A stretch of 64,000 nucleotides of DNA from Pseudopithomyces maydicus (lineage: Eukaryota > Ascomycota > Dothideomycetes > Pleosporales > Didymosphaeriaceae), in NCBI GenBank assembly GCA_026873275.1, contig JANTUC010000011.1:1116001-1180000 (forward strand). Reading direction: 5' to 3'. Below the pieces are notes generated by a model. That model saw only the letters and a list, made by a program, of their open reading frames with translations. It was not told where the DNA came from and searched no databases. The position numbers were made by a program, and so were the translations under genes. Numbering within the stretch: position 1 is the stretch's first letter; each line of letters begins with the position of its first letter. Of the stretch, positions 20,358 to 32,013 are shown one piece after another.

Positions 20358-21506
20358 CTACCATACTGTCCAGATGTAATCATAGGCCCAGTCACCCTTC
20401 TCCGGCAAGTTTTTCTCGCTCAGCGCAAGACCACGGTCCGTGCCCTCATCCGAGCAAGTTACATTCCTGGTGCTGCCAGAAGACGGAGCTCTTGTTGTCG
20501 ACCCAGCACTATCCAAAGCCTCTACCTGATTGGGTAAATCTTTGTCCATCTCATTCCTCTTTTCAGTTTGAGATGATGAGAGAGACGCATCGATCTGTTC
20601 CAAGGGACGTTGAACAACTTCCTGGGAGTCCTCCTGGGGTGGAACAATGATTCTGCTTGGAATTGGTACAAACTTTGAATTATACCTCTCGACAATCAAA
20701 TCATCACAACCCGTGTTCAATCTAGCAATGCGCTCGGAAATCTCGCGCATGGCTTCAGACGTCTTGGTATATCTCTTCTGAAAGTCGTCAATCCTGCTCG
20801 ACTGGCGCTCGCACTTGGCCTTCATGCCATTGAATTTCTGCTCTAAGGAGTCGAAGGTAGTCATCAGGCTGTCAGGCTGAGCATCTGATGTAGTAGCAGT
20901 GCCGCTGGAATCATGACTTTCTTGTACACTCGCCGACGTGACTTTTAAATTGGGGTTTTCTGTTTTGGCTTGGATATATTCGAGTTTTGTTTTAATATCC
21001 CCAGAATCTAGGGTTCCATCCCGTTTCTGTGCCAATGCCACAGCTAGTTGTATGCCGATGTTAGCAACATTTGTACCAGTAGAAGCAACGCTATCATTAA
21101 GTTCGGAGAGTAATTTGACCGTTTCTTCACAGTGGGAATGAAGCCTGGTCAGCTGCCCGGTGGTGAATTCCGAGTTTGAAATTACGAACTGTTTGTAATG
21201 CGACATATCCTTAGTGGTAGAGTGTATTTTCTTGTTATAGTCATCGACGACATGTGCCATACGCACGATCCGCTCATCCATATTTTTGATTTGTCGCATA
21301 GCCAGTCGATCAGTTTCAGAACGTTGCAGCTCCATTGAAGCTATACGGAGATCTAAGCCCTCAAGCCGCTTTGTCATCTCAGTCATCATTGAGACTAAGG
21401 ACTTCTCAAAAGGCGTGGAAGCTGTGGTAGCCGGTCCAGGTGCGTTTCTAATTGCTTGGAAACTATCCGTAGCTGTGGGAGCTGTATGAAATTTCGCATT
21501 TTTCAT
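20358..21506 (-). CDS. Hypothetical coiled-coil protein
   Basis: The frame gives 382 residues from the ATG at 21506 (MKNAKFHTAPT); an upstream extension uses only a non-ATG codon. The N-terminus is Pro/Thr/Ala-rich. A long helical section follows (FEKSLVSMMTEMTKRLEGLDLRI onward, with repeated MDERIVRM-like heptads), then further heptads to about residue 250 (DSLEQKFNGMKAKCERQSSRI). The tail is Ser/Thr-rich and polar. No membrane segment or known domain is seen. It lies upstream of and in the same orientation as the giant coiled-coil gene. Helical phrases such as MDERI and RLEGLDLRI resemble its heptads, but common ancestry is not established. Confidence 0.65.
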   Translation of the reverse strand: MKNAKFHTAPTATDSFQAIRNAPGPATTASTPFEKSLVSMMTEMTKRLEGLDLRIASMELQRSETDRLAMRQIKNMDERIVRMAHVVDDYNKKIHSTTKDMSHYKQFVISNSEFTTGQLTRLHSHCEETVKLLSELNDSVASTGTNVANIGIQLAVALAQKRDGTLDSGDIKTKLEYIQAKTENPNLKVTSASVQESHDSSGTATTSDAQPDSLMTTFDSLEQKFNGMKAKCERQSSRIDDFQKRYTKTSEAMREISERIARLNTGCDDLIVERYNSKFVPIPSRIIVPPQEDSQEVVQRPLEQIDASLSSSQTEKRNEMDKDLPNQVEALDSAGSTTRAPSSGSTRNVTCSDEGTDRGLALSEKNLPEKGDWAYDYIWTVW

Positions 21507-22142
21507 GGTTGTTTGTGTATGATCGAGCAAGCTGATGACACTTTTAATCACACGAACGATATTTCTGATGTTTCTTATTCAAAACAAATTGCTCCCACAA
21601 CTGCGACAAGGCAGAAACGGAACGTTGGGTACTATTTATGATTAATGTTATACTCATTCGAGCTATATGTGTCACCTACTGATTGCTCTTTCTATTACTC
21701 TTCAAAGCAACCAACATTAGATTGTGTAACTGATGATGGAATAGAACCGTGGTGGCTGCTTGTCGGGTGTTATTGACAATCTTTGGAAGACTGATGCGAT
21801 CATGTTAGTTTGGAATGCACCTCAGCAGCTTGTGACCTACCGAAGGCATAAGCCACACCCGTAAGCCTCTTCTTTATGTAATCAGCGAAAGAATAAAAGC
21901 TACCACACGTAGTGTGCGGAACTATGAAAGGAATTGATTAGTAGCTCGACTGTTTGATCGGAGGTGAATCGAGGTAATTTATATCTCACTGGGTGGTCTT
22001 TCCCGGTGAAAACGTGCTTTCTGTTTCGGGCGCAATGAATAGAAGGAGCAGAGCAGCCGATTCACTGTCTCACATTATCTAACAGGTGATTTGAAAATTA
22101 AAAATTAACATCACAGATTGCCTCTTAAATAAATCCTTATCA
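21507..22142. other. Intergenic region
   Basis: This 636-base, moderately AT-rich stretch lies between two coiled-coil genes. I see no supported feature in it. Confidence 0.4.
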
Positions 22143-22985
22143 CTACCAACATCCACGCCAAATTCCTTGGCCCTCATGCTGTTTCTTTTTCGCCACCTCT
22201 TTCTTTTCAAGCCTCCTCCGCTCTTTCTTTCCTTCTTCTCTTACCCTCTTTTCAGCCGTCCGCAGAAGCTTCTGCTCCGCCTTTGTAGCGCTCGCCCCAG
22301 CGGACAACATATCTACCACGTGCCTACTCTCCAGGTGTTCCACGCTACTGCGATCTCCCGCCTGGGCCAGCGCATCATTCCAAAGCGTAAAATTCTGGCT
22401 CATAAGCCCGTCATTCTGTTCTTCGGCTGTCTTAATAGCCCCAGTAACGTTACAGAGTTCCTTTCCGCCCAGATCATTATCGGTGACGCCGTTATTCTGA
22501 TCCCGAGAATCTTCCACAGCATCCAGCTGCAAGCCTTTGAAATAGATCTTACTCACTTCCTCCACTTTCTTCACCAGTCTTTCCAATTCTAGTTCCTCTG
22601 GACCCAACTCATCACCGTCCGAAAAGTCCTCGCTAGCTTCCATCAAAGCGTCCCGCTCCTTCCGCAGCTTTTCCAGCCTTTCTTCCATGGTAGAAACGTA
22701 TCTATCGATACTCGTATAGAGCGTAGACAGTGCCGCGCACTCTTCGCGTAACTTGTCTAGGGTTTCAACGTCGCTGGAGGCAGAGGATGATGTATCGAAC
22801 GAGGAAGAATAGGAAGAAGAAGGCGACACAGATGACGAAGATGACGCAGATGTGCGGGATGGAGAGCAAGACGTAGCTGAAGAGGTTGAGCATGGGGATT
22901 TTGTGCGCGGATGGGCGCGTGGGGATACAGGGTTGTCGAAGAGTTTGGCGAGCGAGGCAACGGATGGGGTTTGCGTGGAGGCCAT
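22143..22985 (-). CDS. Hypothetical Ser-rich coiled-coil protein
   Basis: The frame of 280 residues starts at the ATG at 22985. The first 75 residues are Ser-rich and low-complexity. A coiled coil follows at about 75-140 (VETLDKLREECAALSTLY, TMEERLEKLRKERDALM), then an acidic linker. The C-terminus is strongly basic and helical (RTAEKRVREEGKKERRRLEKK, then KKKQHEGQGIW). The basic tail could bind nucleic acid or act as a nuclear signal. I recognise no family. It is the third minus-strand coiled-coil gene in a row. Confidence 0.6.
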   Translation of the reverse strand: MASTQTPSVASLAKLFDNPVSPRAHPRTKSPCSTSSATSCSPSRTSASSSSSVSPSSSYSSSFDTSSSASSDVETLDKLREECAALSTLYTSIDRYVSTMEERLEKLRKERDALMEASEDFSDGDELGPEELELERLVKKVEEVSKIYFKGLQLDAVEDSRDQNNGVTDNDLGGKELCNVTGAIKTAEEQNDGLMSQNFTLWNDALAQAGDRSSVEHLESRHVVDMLSAGASATKAEQKLLRTAEKRVREEGKKERRRLEKKEVAKKKQHEGQGIWRGCW

Positions 22986-23318
22986 CTTCCGGTGGAAAGC
23001 AGATACAATTCGTGGAATCTAAACAGTTGTTTTGAAACGAGGTTGGTTTGGGGACAAAATCCACGCGAAAGGGAATGGACCGTGTGTATAGAAGCCGAAG
23101 GGGCTGGAGAGATGTAATGTATATCTGTATTATTACAATGTTACTACATTGTGTGCTATATAAATTGTATGGTAGGTAAAACCGCTAGCGTTGTGATGGT
23201 TCTGTTGTGTTTTGGACCCACGGAACAAAGACGCTTTAGTCGTATGCTGACATTCTCCCAACGCCATGCAGACACGACTATCATAGACCGAGGCGCCATT
23301 GAATACCCGTACCACACC
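22986..23318. other. Intergenic region
   Basis: This 333-base stretch lies between the RRN6 stop and the start of the Ser-rich coiled-coil gene. No feature is recognised. Confidence 0.4.
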
Positions 23319-26300
23319 CTAAAACCCGCTCATCCTACTCTTAACCTTTTTCTTCTTAGCCGGCCGGCCACTATGCTTCCCAGGCTCGGCCTGACTCTGA
23401 ATCCCGAGCATTCCACCAAACGGCTGGTTCTGACTCGATGCCTGCACCTGACTACTATTCATTGTAAGAACAGGCCCCGGGGAGCTCCTCAGTATCTGCG
23501 GCTGGCTCTCCGTCTTCTCGGCCTCCACTCTACCCGAAAACAACTCGTTCTCTTTTTCTGTCTTTTCGCCTGTCGCTCTTTTTTCCGGCGAGCCTTCTCG
23601 CGTATCTTCTGCGAGCCTTCTTGATCCATCTCATTCTCCTCTGCTAACGCGCGCTCGGTAGCTTCCCAGTCGTAAAGAGACGGATCGGCGCCGAGTTTCC
23701 AGTGAGACAGTGCTTGATTGATGCTTGGAGGAACATCTAGCGGACTGGTATTCCTAATCACTAGATGTTTGCTCAAGCGCGTAAGAGGGTTGGATGGGTG
23801 AAGCGTTAATGTTGGCAGAGATGCAGGCCCATCGGAATCTGCAGATTGTGATGAGTATAGTGGAAGGGAAGATGATAGAGCAACAGCACTATCCTGGCTC
23901 GGTTCAGGTTGGCTGTCTGCAGAAACGTTACGGTCCCCAGATTCCCGAATACGCGTACTGGCAAGAATGACACTAGCAGCAATACGCCGCGCCATTTGTT
24001 CTTTGTTTTGACGGATGCGAGGTGGAATGGAAGCAGGTAATGTGGCAACCCAATTCTGAAGAAGTTGGTCATACACAGACGATATAGAATGAGGTTCTTG
24101 GCGCTGACCATCTCCGAACCCAAGGACAGTATCTGTTGCAATCCTTTGGGCTTCAAGTGACGATGCATACTGTTGAATAGACAAATCGTGCATCTTTTGC
24201 GACGCTTCATCAATATCATCCACAGTTACTGTGGTCTCAGCATACTCTTGCAATGTACCCAATGCCCAGGGTTGTACATTCTCCTCTCGTTTTAGCCTCC
24301 ACTCGATCTCGTCTATCAATTCGGAGATAGGCATAGGTTCGGGCTGATCTTTTTCAGTAATTTGCGCCGTATTACGGTTCGAAGTGAGTAATTCGTAGAG
24401 GCTGCTGAAGTCGTAGGTCTGAAGTCCGTTCTCATCCGGCCCCGGTCCGACTGACTTAGGTTGTGAATATTCAAGCTTTAGCTGGGGTCCCGGTAGATTG
24501 ATCAAACCATCCGGTTCAATAAAATCATCTTCATCGCTAGAGGCCGTTCTGTTCGGAATATGGGCTCGTGTAGGTGGTCGAATGACCTTTGTCCAAGTTG
24601 TAGTCTCTACTTCTTCAATGGACATCTCCCGTGAATCAGGGCTCAGACAACACAACAAGGTTTGGGCCACACTGAGGTCCTGCATAACTGCAGATATTTG
24701 GTAAAATCTTACCCCCTGTTTTTGTATTTTGAGCCCAATCCATGAGCTTCAGTGCCTGAATCTTTGATTATAAGTTGAGATAGGTCGAAACTGAGAATAG
24801 ATTTGGGTTCACGCTTGTTCTCCCAATGATCGAGACGAAGCGTGGTAGGACCGAGACTGCAATATGGAATGGATTCGCATGATTGTTTGGTCAATGGATA
24901 AACTGTCACGAGTGAGTTGAGACGAGAATGAACGAATAAAACGATTTCTATGAAAGTTAGTGTAGATTCGATATAGACAAGTAGTCACAGTACCTTCATC
25001 TGACGTCGAATTAACGTATAATTGAAGAGTGATATCTTCTGCACCTCTGAAATGGGTCCAGGACATGATGATTGTAGCGTCGGTGCCGTACTTGTTGGAA
25101 TGCGAAACATCGCCCGTGGGTGTCACTGAATATAGATAGATCCGGTCAGAGGTGAGGACAAAGAACTGCTTCTCTCTCGTAGGATCTTGCTTGATATCCA
25201 GAATCCAATGCCGAGAAGAATTCTTGGCAGTTTTCGAGCCAATCACTTGCGGGATCTTAAGGGCTCGGGAAGATTGTTTGAGATCAATGAGCTCGAGCTG
25301 TCGGCGCTTGCAGATCAAGATTGTGTTGGCATCGCCAACCCACATGATACGGGCCCAGCCATCTTCCTTCCAAGGCATCGGAGACTCAGACTCGCTACCA
25401 GAATCGAGCTCTACCATGGTTTCCACAGCCTCCATGGTCCCGGAGGCTGTGCACTTTATTTTGTATGACCCTCTATTGCCCTCTATTTCCCACACAGACC
25501 AATTAGATTTCTGATCGACAATTGCAAATTGTCGTTGGTAATGGGGATTGAAAGATACGTCGGCATGAGGGATTCCTCCAGTCTCGTCGATCCACAGAGA
25601 GCGAAAGGGATTGCAATCGATGACTGATGGGGGAAGTACATAATACGGAGATTTTGCAGCAGTTTGGCGGCGGGGATAATAGACAGGTCGGAAGAGAACA
25701 GTTCGCTGCGGTAGGCGCACTGCCAGAAAAGAGCCAAGCTCCTCGGTTTGGGCGAAGCAAACCTGCTGGATAGCAGCTGCATCCTCATTCCAGAACCCAA
25801 AATCACCTTTCAGCGACGCACCCTCCAGATAACCAAGTGATCGCTGGTGTTGCTCTGCCGCCCATCCATGGCGCTCCTTTAATAGTAGCTGTAAGCGAAG
25901 GATGTTCCCACCTTCGCCAGCAGGGAGTGCAACGATTTTCCGACCAGAGCCACGGCCTCTTTTTACTGGGGAGATGGTCCCAAAAGACATCAACTGACCG
26001 ACGGTTGCATCGTAAGTGCTTAGTACTGATGCTGTTGCAGCTGACACGGCTTCGAGCTCCGGGATGTGTTCCTCGGCTGGAGCGAGCTCAGGGCGATCCT
26101 GAATGATACTCTTTGTTGCATCCTGGGCTTTCCGAAGTGTTCGAGAGTCGCGCGGCAAAGGAAAGTGGATCGCATTCGGTATGACGGTCTTCCAGATGCC
26201 TAGCTGCCTAAAGTTAGACCCAGAAGGCGTGCTAGCAAAAGTCCATTGGCTGTTGTCTAAATCATATACGGGAACCCCAAAATGACCAAAGTTCAGGTCG

Positions 26301-26320
26301 TTTGGCGAATCTTCAGCCAT
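23319..26320 (-). CDS. RRN6: RNA polymerase I core factor subunit RRN6-like, two apparent frameshifts
   Basis: RRN6 is a core-factor subunit that recruits RNA polymerase I to rDNA promoters in the nucleolus. The start is the ATG at 26320 (MAEDSPNDLNFGHFGVPVYD, a family N-terminus). Exon 1 is 26320-24994; the intron 24948-24993 joins DE to EIVLFVHSRL; exon 2 is 24947-23319. The N-terminal half is beta-propeller-like, and the C-terminal half is helical with Ser/Gln-rich linkers. It ends in a Lys-rich GRPAKKKKVKSRMSGF, typical of the family. Two breaks occur. At the CCCCC run 24712-24716 the frame passes from KYKNRG to VRFYQISAVMQDLSV. Between 23553 and 23584 (T-runs on the plus strand) it passes from the Lys/Arg-rich stretch to ELFSGRVEAEKTESQP. 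Adding one base at each gives 985 residues. Both fit under-called homopolymers. Confidence 0.85.
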
Positions 26321-26677
26321 TTGGGTCAAGGAGATGTCGTGAGCGGAGAAATGGCCGGTAATACAAACGCATCGTTGGGTGGCGATCCTCTCTTCGAATT
26401 CATGAACTACTCGGGCGATTAGGCGTGAAAGTGAAGGTGAAGTTTAAAAGCGTTGCAAACGCCTTCCAGGCTAGCCGCGGGAACTTTTCGCGCTAGGAAG
26501 CAACGCCTGATCACGTGCGCGTTTAATGCCCGGCGCGGGTCAATACGAAACGCCGATGTTTACTGTGCGACGAGGCCAAACACCAGCCCGCCATAGCGAC
26601 CACCACGTCACGCACAACAAACCCGCAGACAATCACCACGCAAAACACCCGCAAGAAACCAGTGCTTATTCTCAATC
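26321..26677. promoter_or_regulatory. Divergent promoter region RRN6 / SPC25
   Basis: This 357-base shared upstream region separates two divergently transcribed genes. It contains GGCGCGGG and ACGCGC-like GC-rich stretches (about 26460-26540), but I cannot assign a specific factor. Confidence 0.35.
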
Positions 26678-27491
26678 ATGACCACGTTCGAACCCTCGCT
26701 CAGCGCCAGCATGCGCGCTTCTTCGCACGATGCACCGTCCATGGCCGACCAGCTGCCCTCCATCAACTTTGGCTTTGAAGACCTGCGCAGCCGCATGAAC
26801 CAATTTACCGCGCGCTTCGATGATTTCATTGAAAAAGGCCGACGACGGGTGCTGGAAGAGCGCAACCAGTTCCGCGTCAATGTCGCTGAGATCCAAGGTA
26901 TTTTCACCTTCTTGCAGTGCCTGACCAACGCTCACGCCGCATACAGAGGACCAGCGCATGAAGAAGCGCGACATCGAGATCTTGCAGCTCAAGCAAGAGC
27001 AACACTCCCAGAACATTGCCAAGGAAGGCGCAGAGACAAGGGAGATGCACACCGCCATCTCTACCCTCACCACACAGCGCGACGAGCGCCTTACCCACCG
27101 CGATGCCTTGCGCGCCCAGATTGCCGAGGTCCAGAAATCTATCGCCGTGCGCCGCGAAGCGCAGTTGAAGCACCGCCGATACCTCGACGGCCAGAGCCGC
27201 TACAACGAGCCGGAGCTGGAGTTCTGGGAAAGCTATCTCGGCCTGCGGATCGAGGGCTTGGGCAAAGAGGACAGCCTGAAGTTTGTCTACACAAATGTGT
27301 GCGAGAGGGAGTGGGATAGGGAAGCATGGTTCGAACTGGACACCAGCGACCGGGAGTACAAGGTTGGCGAGCTTAGGCCGAAGGTCGAGAGAGACGAGGT
27401 CGATCGCGTGTTAGAGCGGCTCAATGAGACAAGAGACCTTGCAGCCTTCTTGAAGGGAATGAGAGAGCTCTTTGTCGAGGCATTGAAATAG
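26678..27491 (+). CDS. SPC25: Kinetochore protein SPC25 (Ndc80 complex)
   Basis: SPC25 is a subunit of the Ndc80 complex, which links kinetochores to spindle microtubules; its globular C-terminus pairs with Spc24. Exons are 26678-26897 and 26947-27491 (254 residues). The 49-base intron has a GTATTT donor and a CATACAG acceptor and joins VAEIQ to EDQRMKKRDIEIL. Residues about 70-160 form a coiled coil (KRDIEILQLKQEQHSQNIA and LRAQIAEVQKSI). The C-terminal RWD-like domain has LKFVYTNVCEREWDREAWF and the highly conserved end LNETRDLAAFLKGMRELFVE. The gene is intact. Confidence 0.92.
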
Positions 27492-27629
27492 TCACGCACT
27501 TCCTTCTTCTTTTTGGTTATATAGGGTGGTTCTGGGCGTTTGGCCGGGACGGTATGACGACGGTGTTATACCCAATGATGATCTACTTCGCACTTTTCTC
27601 AGATAAACCCCCATCAATTGCATTTTCTC

Positions 27630-29887
27630 CTACCGCTGCTTAACCCTGTAGTATTCTGGGGCGTACTCCGTCAACCAATCCATCTCGATGACTGTAAGGT
27701 CTCTAATGTAGATCTTGCCCTTGTTCTCTTGGATTTCGTGGTAGATAACCCAATCCGCCTTCCGGTGGAAGAACAACGAGCTCGGGTGCGCCCACATCAC
27801 TGTGTTGCCTCCAACAGGCATGAAGGACCCGTCGCTCCTCATCCTAGCAGCCTGGGCGAAAAAGCCTGTTGTCAAACACCTCTGCACCCTCTCCGCCATG
27901 CTCATTCCACCCACCCGTATCACACCACTGCCTGCAAGTGTGTTCTCTTGTATGCCCATGCGATCGAGGTAGTTCCTCAGTTGCTTCCTCACGCTCACAG
28001 CTTTGAGCAGCGACTTGTGATTCAACCTGTTGTCGCGACACCACTGACTCGACTGTTTGCCTACCTTTGGATCTGTGAAAGAATGGTAGACATTGTATAG
28101 CGAGATGTGATCGCCTTCTTTGACAGCGAACTTGCGTCGTGACTTCTTGAGCAGCTTTTGATTACCGTCGTGCGCAACAAACACATTACCCTGCAACGTC
28201 ATCATCGCAGCAATTGTCAACATTTCAGAGAGGCAGTTGAAAGACTGCGCGTTGAGCAGGGCGCGCGCGAGCATGGGCTCGAGCGGGAGCTCGGCCATGC
28301 GGGTCCCCAGCGGCTTCGTCAAGCGGCCATACGTATCGACCGCGCCGAGCGAGAACAGCAAATCCAGAGCGCGAACAACAAGTTTCGAGGGCGGATTGTC
28401 GAGGAAGTCGAAGCGGACAATATTTTGGATACCCAGATTCATGAGCTGCAGGATGACAGGGGCGAGGTTGCTGCGCTGGATCTCGGGGAAAGTGGCTTCT
28501 TCCAGGTTGTCGAAGGCGGATTCGGGATACAGCCGGAAGCACTTACCAGGGCGGGTACGGCCCGCTCTACCTGCTCTTTGTGTGGCGGAAGCCTTCGATA
28601 CAGGGACGACATTTAAACGTTCGATGCCGAGGGCAGGATCATAGGCACGAAGCTTCACGTAGCCTGTGTCGATGACGTATATTATGCCGTCGATGGTGAC
28701 CGAAGCTTCGGCAATGTTGGTGCTCACGATTATTTTTCTGATGCCCTCGTCCGCCTTTTGAAAAACGTACATCTGTTCTTCTGTAGGTAGACCGGCGTAT
28801 AGTGGGAGCGGCTGTAACGTCTTTGCTCCAGGTTCCAGATCGACAATACGCTCTGTGATCATATCGATTGCATCGTCGATTTCTTCTCGCCCAGTAACAA
28901 AGAGAAGGATGTCGCCATCGTCTTCGCTGGTATGTATAGACATGGCTGTGTCGACTGCTTTCTCGATGTAGTCATTTGTAGGAGAATCCAGATAAAAGAT
29001 GTCGACAGGATGAGTGCGTCCCTCAATACTGATAATGATCCCATGGTCTGATTTAGACTCGCCATTGGCGGTCTGATCTTCGTCGGGAGCGAAGAAGTCC
29101 AAAAACTTTTCCGCGTCCAGGGTAGCACTAGATACCACAACGCGGAGATCCGATCGTTTTTTTAAGATCTTTTTGAGTAGGCTCAGCAGTATATCGGAAC
29201 TTAACGAGCGTTCGTGTGCCTCGTCAACCATGATCACTGAATATCTTTTGAGCAAGGGATCCACAAGCATCTCCCGCAACAGTAGACCATCCGTCAGGAA
29301 CTTGATCTTAGTCTTGTCTGACGTAACATCTTCAAAGCGGATGGAGTAACTGCCAGATATTTAGCACAAACTCTAAATAGAGCGAATGTCTATGGCAGTC
29401 GTAACATAATCACTTACCCAACCTCTTGTCCTAGGCGGCATTCCAACTCTTGTGCGACCCGTGCGCTGACGCTCTACGGCTACATTAGTTCGTTACACTT
29501 GAAATCACTGATCTTACGTACAGTTGCGGCTATCCTTCGCGGCTGAGTGACAGCAATCTGTGAGCCATCATTCGTCCAGCCTGCCTTGTAGAGAAACTGT
29601 GGAATTTGGGCTGTGTCAGTCAGCATAAATTACTACAAAGCCAGACGAAGAAGGCCACTCACTCGTTTTGCCACTACCAGTCTCGCCCACCTATCCAGAT
29701 ATTAGAAATACAATTTCCATTGGAACAATTCCTGATGGACATTGTTACAACTTACAATAACGGTGACTGGGAAAGTCTCTATAGCATAGAGTAGTGAATC
29801 TTTCAGCTGTGCAATGGGCAACAGCGCAGGAGGCTGGTACAGTTCGGGTATCAAAGCCGTTCCTAGCCCGTCTTCCTCTTCTGCCAT
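27630..29887 (-). CDS. DEAH-box RNA helicase, DHX35 type
   Basis: This is a putative spliceosome-associated ATP-dependent RNA helicase. Exons (minus strand) are 29887-29756, 29690-29663, 29610-29522, 29473-29418 and 29349-27630, giving 674 residues. The introns are 65, 52, 48 and 68 bases, all GT-AG. The second exon is only 28 bases and carries most of the Walker A motif (VGETGSGKT). Other motifs are TQPRRIAA, DEAH in IMVDEAHERS, SAT in VVVSSATLD, ISTNIAEASVTI-like motif V, and QRAGRAGRT. The C-terminus has the helicase-associated and OB-fold regions and ends EYYRVKQR. The short N-terminus and overall length match DHX35 better than PRP22, PRP2 or PRP16, which carry long extensions. Confidence 0.9.
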
Positions 29888-30951
29888 CGCGTACGAACAA
29901 CTCGATCCGTGAGTGGTCAGTGAGATGGCAGGCCTGGCGAGTGTTTGGGTGGAGCTTTCGGAAAGCGGACTAACCGAAAACGCTCAAGTCCTGCTTGTCT
30001 TGGCAATATCGCCCCTGCCACTCCCGCCACGCCACACTCAACACTCTTTGACATCTTCGCCAGCCTCACTAAAAATAACAGTAATTGCAATCTTTCGCGA
30101 AGTTTCGTGTTTGCGTAGAGTATTCTGATGTTTTCTCCAAAAAATATACTTAAAGTAATCCAAGGTCTTGTCAGACCCTTCACGCGACCCTCTACCAAAC
30201 AACCAGCGACTTAGTCTACAGCTCCTAGAGCGATGTTTCAATAGTAGATGTGGCAAAGGAGGCTGGATCATTCTCAACAGCACCGTATTCCCAGCCTCCG
30301 TACTATCGCCGGGAAACAACCCGGAAGCAGGTCCGCAAGCAATGCTTGGAAACCACTCACTCTGTAGACGAACTTGAACGTAACGGTTAGACATTGCGAC
30401 GGCCATACTTCGTAAACAAATCTATTCGCAGCAAATCATAGCCATACTATAACAGCATTAAGATTTTGCCATATACAAGTAACCAACTCTACACGTGCAG
30501 CACTCGCTACCAATGATTCACTTCGCCGTTTGACCGTTTGCTACCCCGGAACTCCGGGGTAGTCTATGCGGCCATCCGGTATTAGTGCAGAGAGGCTGGT
30601 GCGATTCTGCTGTTCCATGGTACACCACCCGTTTAAGTTTGACTCGACGTTGTGGCTGCTCAGGGTCTGGATATGTCAGTAACATCTTTCGTGCTGCAAT
30701 GCTGAACTCGCTCGAAATCAGGAGGCTGTTGTCGGAGTAACTGACGGATCTCCGCATGAGATGGAGAGGTATAAGAAGTATCATGGATTCACTCCATGAT
30801 AAATTCGCAATCACACTTTACTACCATTCCACTTGATCCGAACCTTTCTTCTCTAGATCCTACATCTTCCAAGTACTCACTTCAATTTCAAATTCCTACC
30901 GGTTATTTTCAATCGCTCGAACTTGCAGTTTCGATTGTCAATCGTTCCACA
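29888..30951. other. Divergent intergenic region, helicase / peroxidase
   Basis: This 1.06 kb region contains a perfect 10-bp inverted repeat at 30541-30562 and a TATAAG-like sequence at about 30770. An in-frame extension of the peroxidase to 30796 exists but lies upstream of its signal peptide. No other gene is supported. Confidence 0.4.
30541..30562. promoter_or_regulatory. Perfect palindrome CTACCCCGGA-AC-TCCGGGGTAG
   Basis: Two 10-base arms with a 2-base centre lie about 390 bases upstream of the peroxidase start. Each arm contains CCGGGG, matching the CreA-type SYGGRG consensus, on opposite strands. The centre reads CGG-N4-CCG, a spacing also usable by Zn2Cys6 dimers. Factor assignment is inference. 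Confidence 0.4.
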
Positions 30952-31860
30952 ATGCGCCGATTCATCATACCAGTCTTGCTGGCCGCCTCATATGCAACTG
31001 CACAAGGAGAATGCCCTCAGAGGTGGTGGAACCTGGCAGGAGATCTTGAAACTTTCTTCCACCGAGATGGCACTTGTTCAGATCCAGCTCGAGCTGCCAT
31101 CCGCCTGGCTTTCCACGATTGTTTCCCGGGGACCTGCGATGGTTCTATCATCAAGGCTGGAGAATGTACAAGCCGGCCGGAAAATGCGCAGATGGTCGAA
31201 GTGTGTACCATACTTGGAAACAAGTCAGTGGAGTACAACGTTAGTGCGGCAGACATAGTACAGTTTGGTGCAGGTAGGCTTTCTCCCCAACTCTTGAATT
31301 CATATTTGCCGCATACTGACATGGCTTGAACAGCACTTGGCCTTGCCTCTTGTAATGGTGGTCCTATTATATCATTCTACGCTGGTCGAACGGATAGTTA
31401 CACAGAGAGCGACCGTAACGCTATGCCAAGTTCTGGAACGGATGCTAAAACTATGATCAGTATGTTCGAGGCGAAAGGTTTCAACAAGACAGAATTGGTC
31501 GCGCTGACGGGCGCGCACACCATCGGGCGCAAACTGGACCACACGCCTCTTGATAAAACCGTTGACAAATGGGATAACCGTTTCTACACGGACACATCGG
31601 CGAACGAAACACCTGGCTTCATCCAATCCGATAAGTTCCTTTCTCAAGCCGGCGAGACCGGTGAGGACTGGAGATACATGGGCCGAAGCTATGAGAATTT
31701 TATGACTTCATTCATACCTGCAATGGAAAAAATGAGCATGATGGGTAACGACATAAATGGCATGGCAGACTGTTCTGGTATAATTTCGTGGTATTATGGC
31801 CATGTACGGGGAGCAGCAAGGAGGAAGGTTCTCCTAAGTGGTAGAAGGTTCGGATATTGA
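30952..31860 (+). CDS. Secreted heme peroxidase (fungal class II-like)
   Basis: Exons 30952-31273 and 31334-31860 encode 282 residues; the 60-base intron joins QFGA to ALGLASCNGG. A signal peptide (MRRFIIPVLLAASYATAQG) supports the start at 30952. The distal heme side is present as RLAFHDCFPGTCDGSI, with the catalytic Arg and His. The proximal His lies in ELVALTGAHTIGRK. The protein is shorter than most lignin or manganese peroxidases. The C-terminus after MADCSG (SWYYGHVRGAARRKV onward) looks atypical and basic, so a missed intron or 3' frame error is possible. Likely role: extracellular oxidation of phenolic or lignin-like substrates. The specific class cannot be decided by eye. Confidence 0.85.
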
Positions 31861-32013
31861 GTTTGGATCTTCCAGGCTTTTGACTTTCTTTTGTCTCACG
31901 ATTCATAACGACGAGATGCAAATATACCAATGAGATATGATGTTTGCTAATAGGATAAAACTTGCTAGCCTCTAGGGGTAACGTGGCAACGAGCGACTAC
32001 GAACCACATGCAC

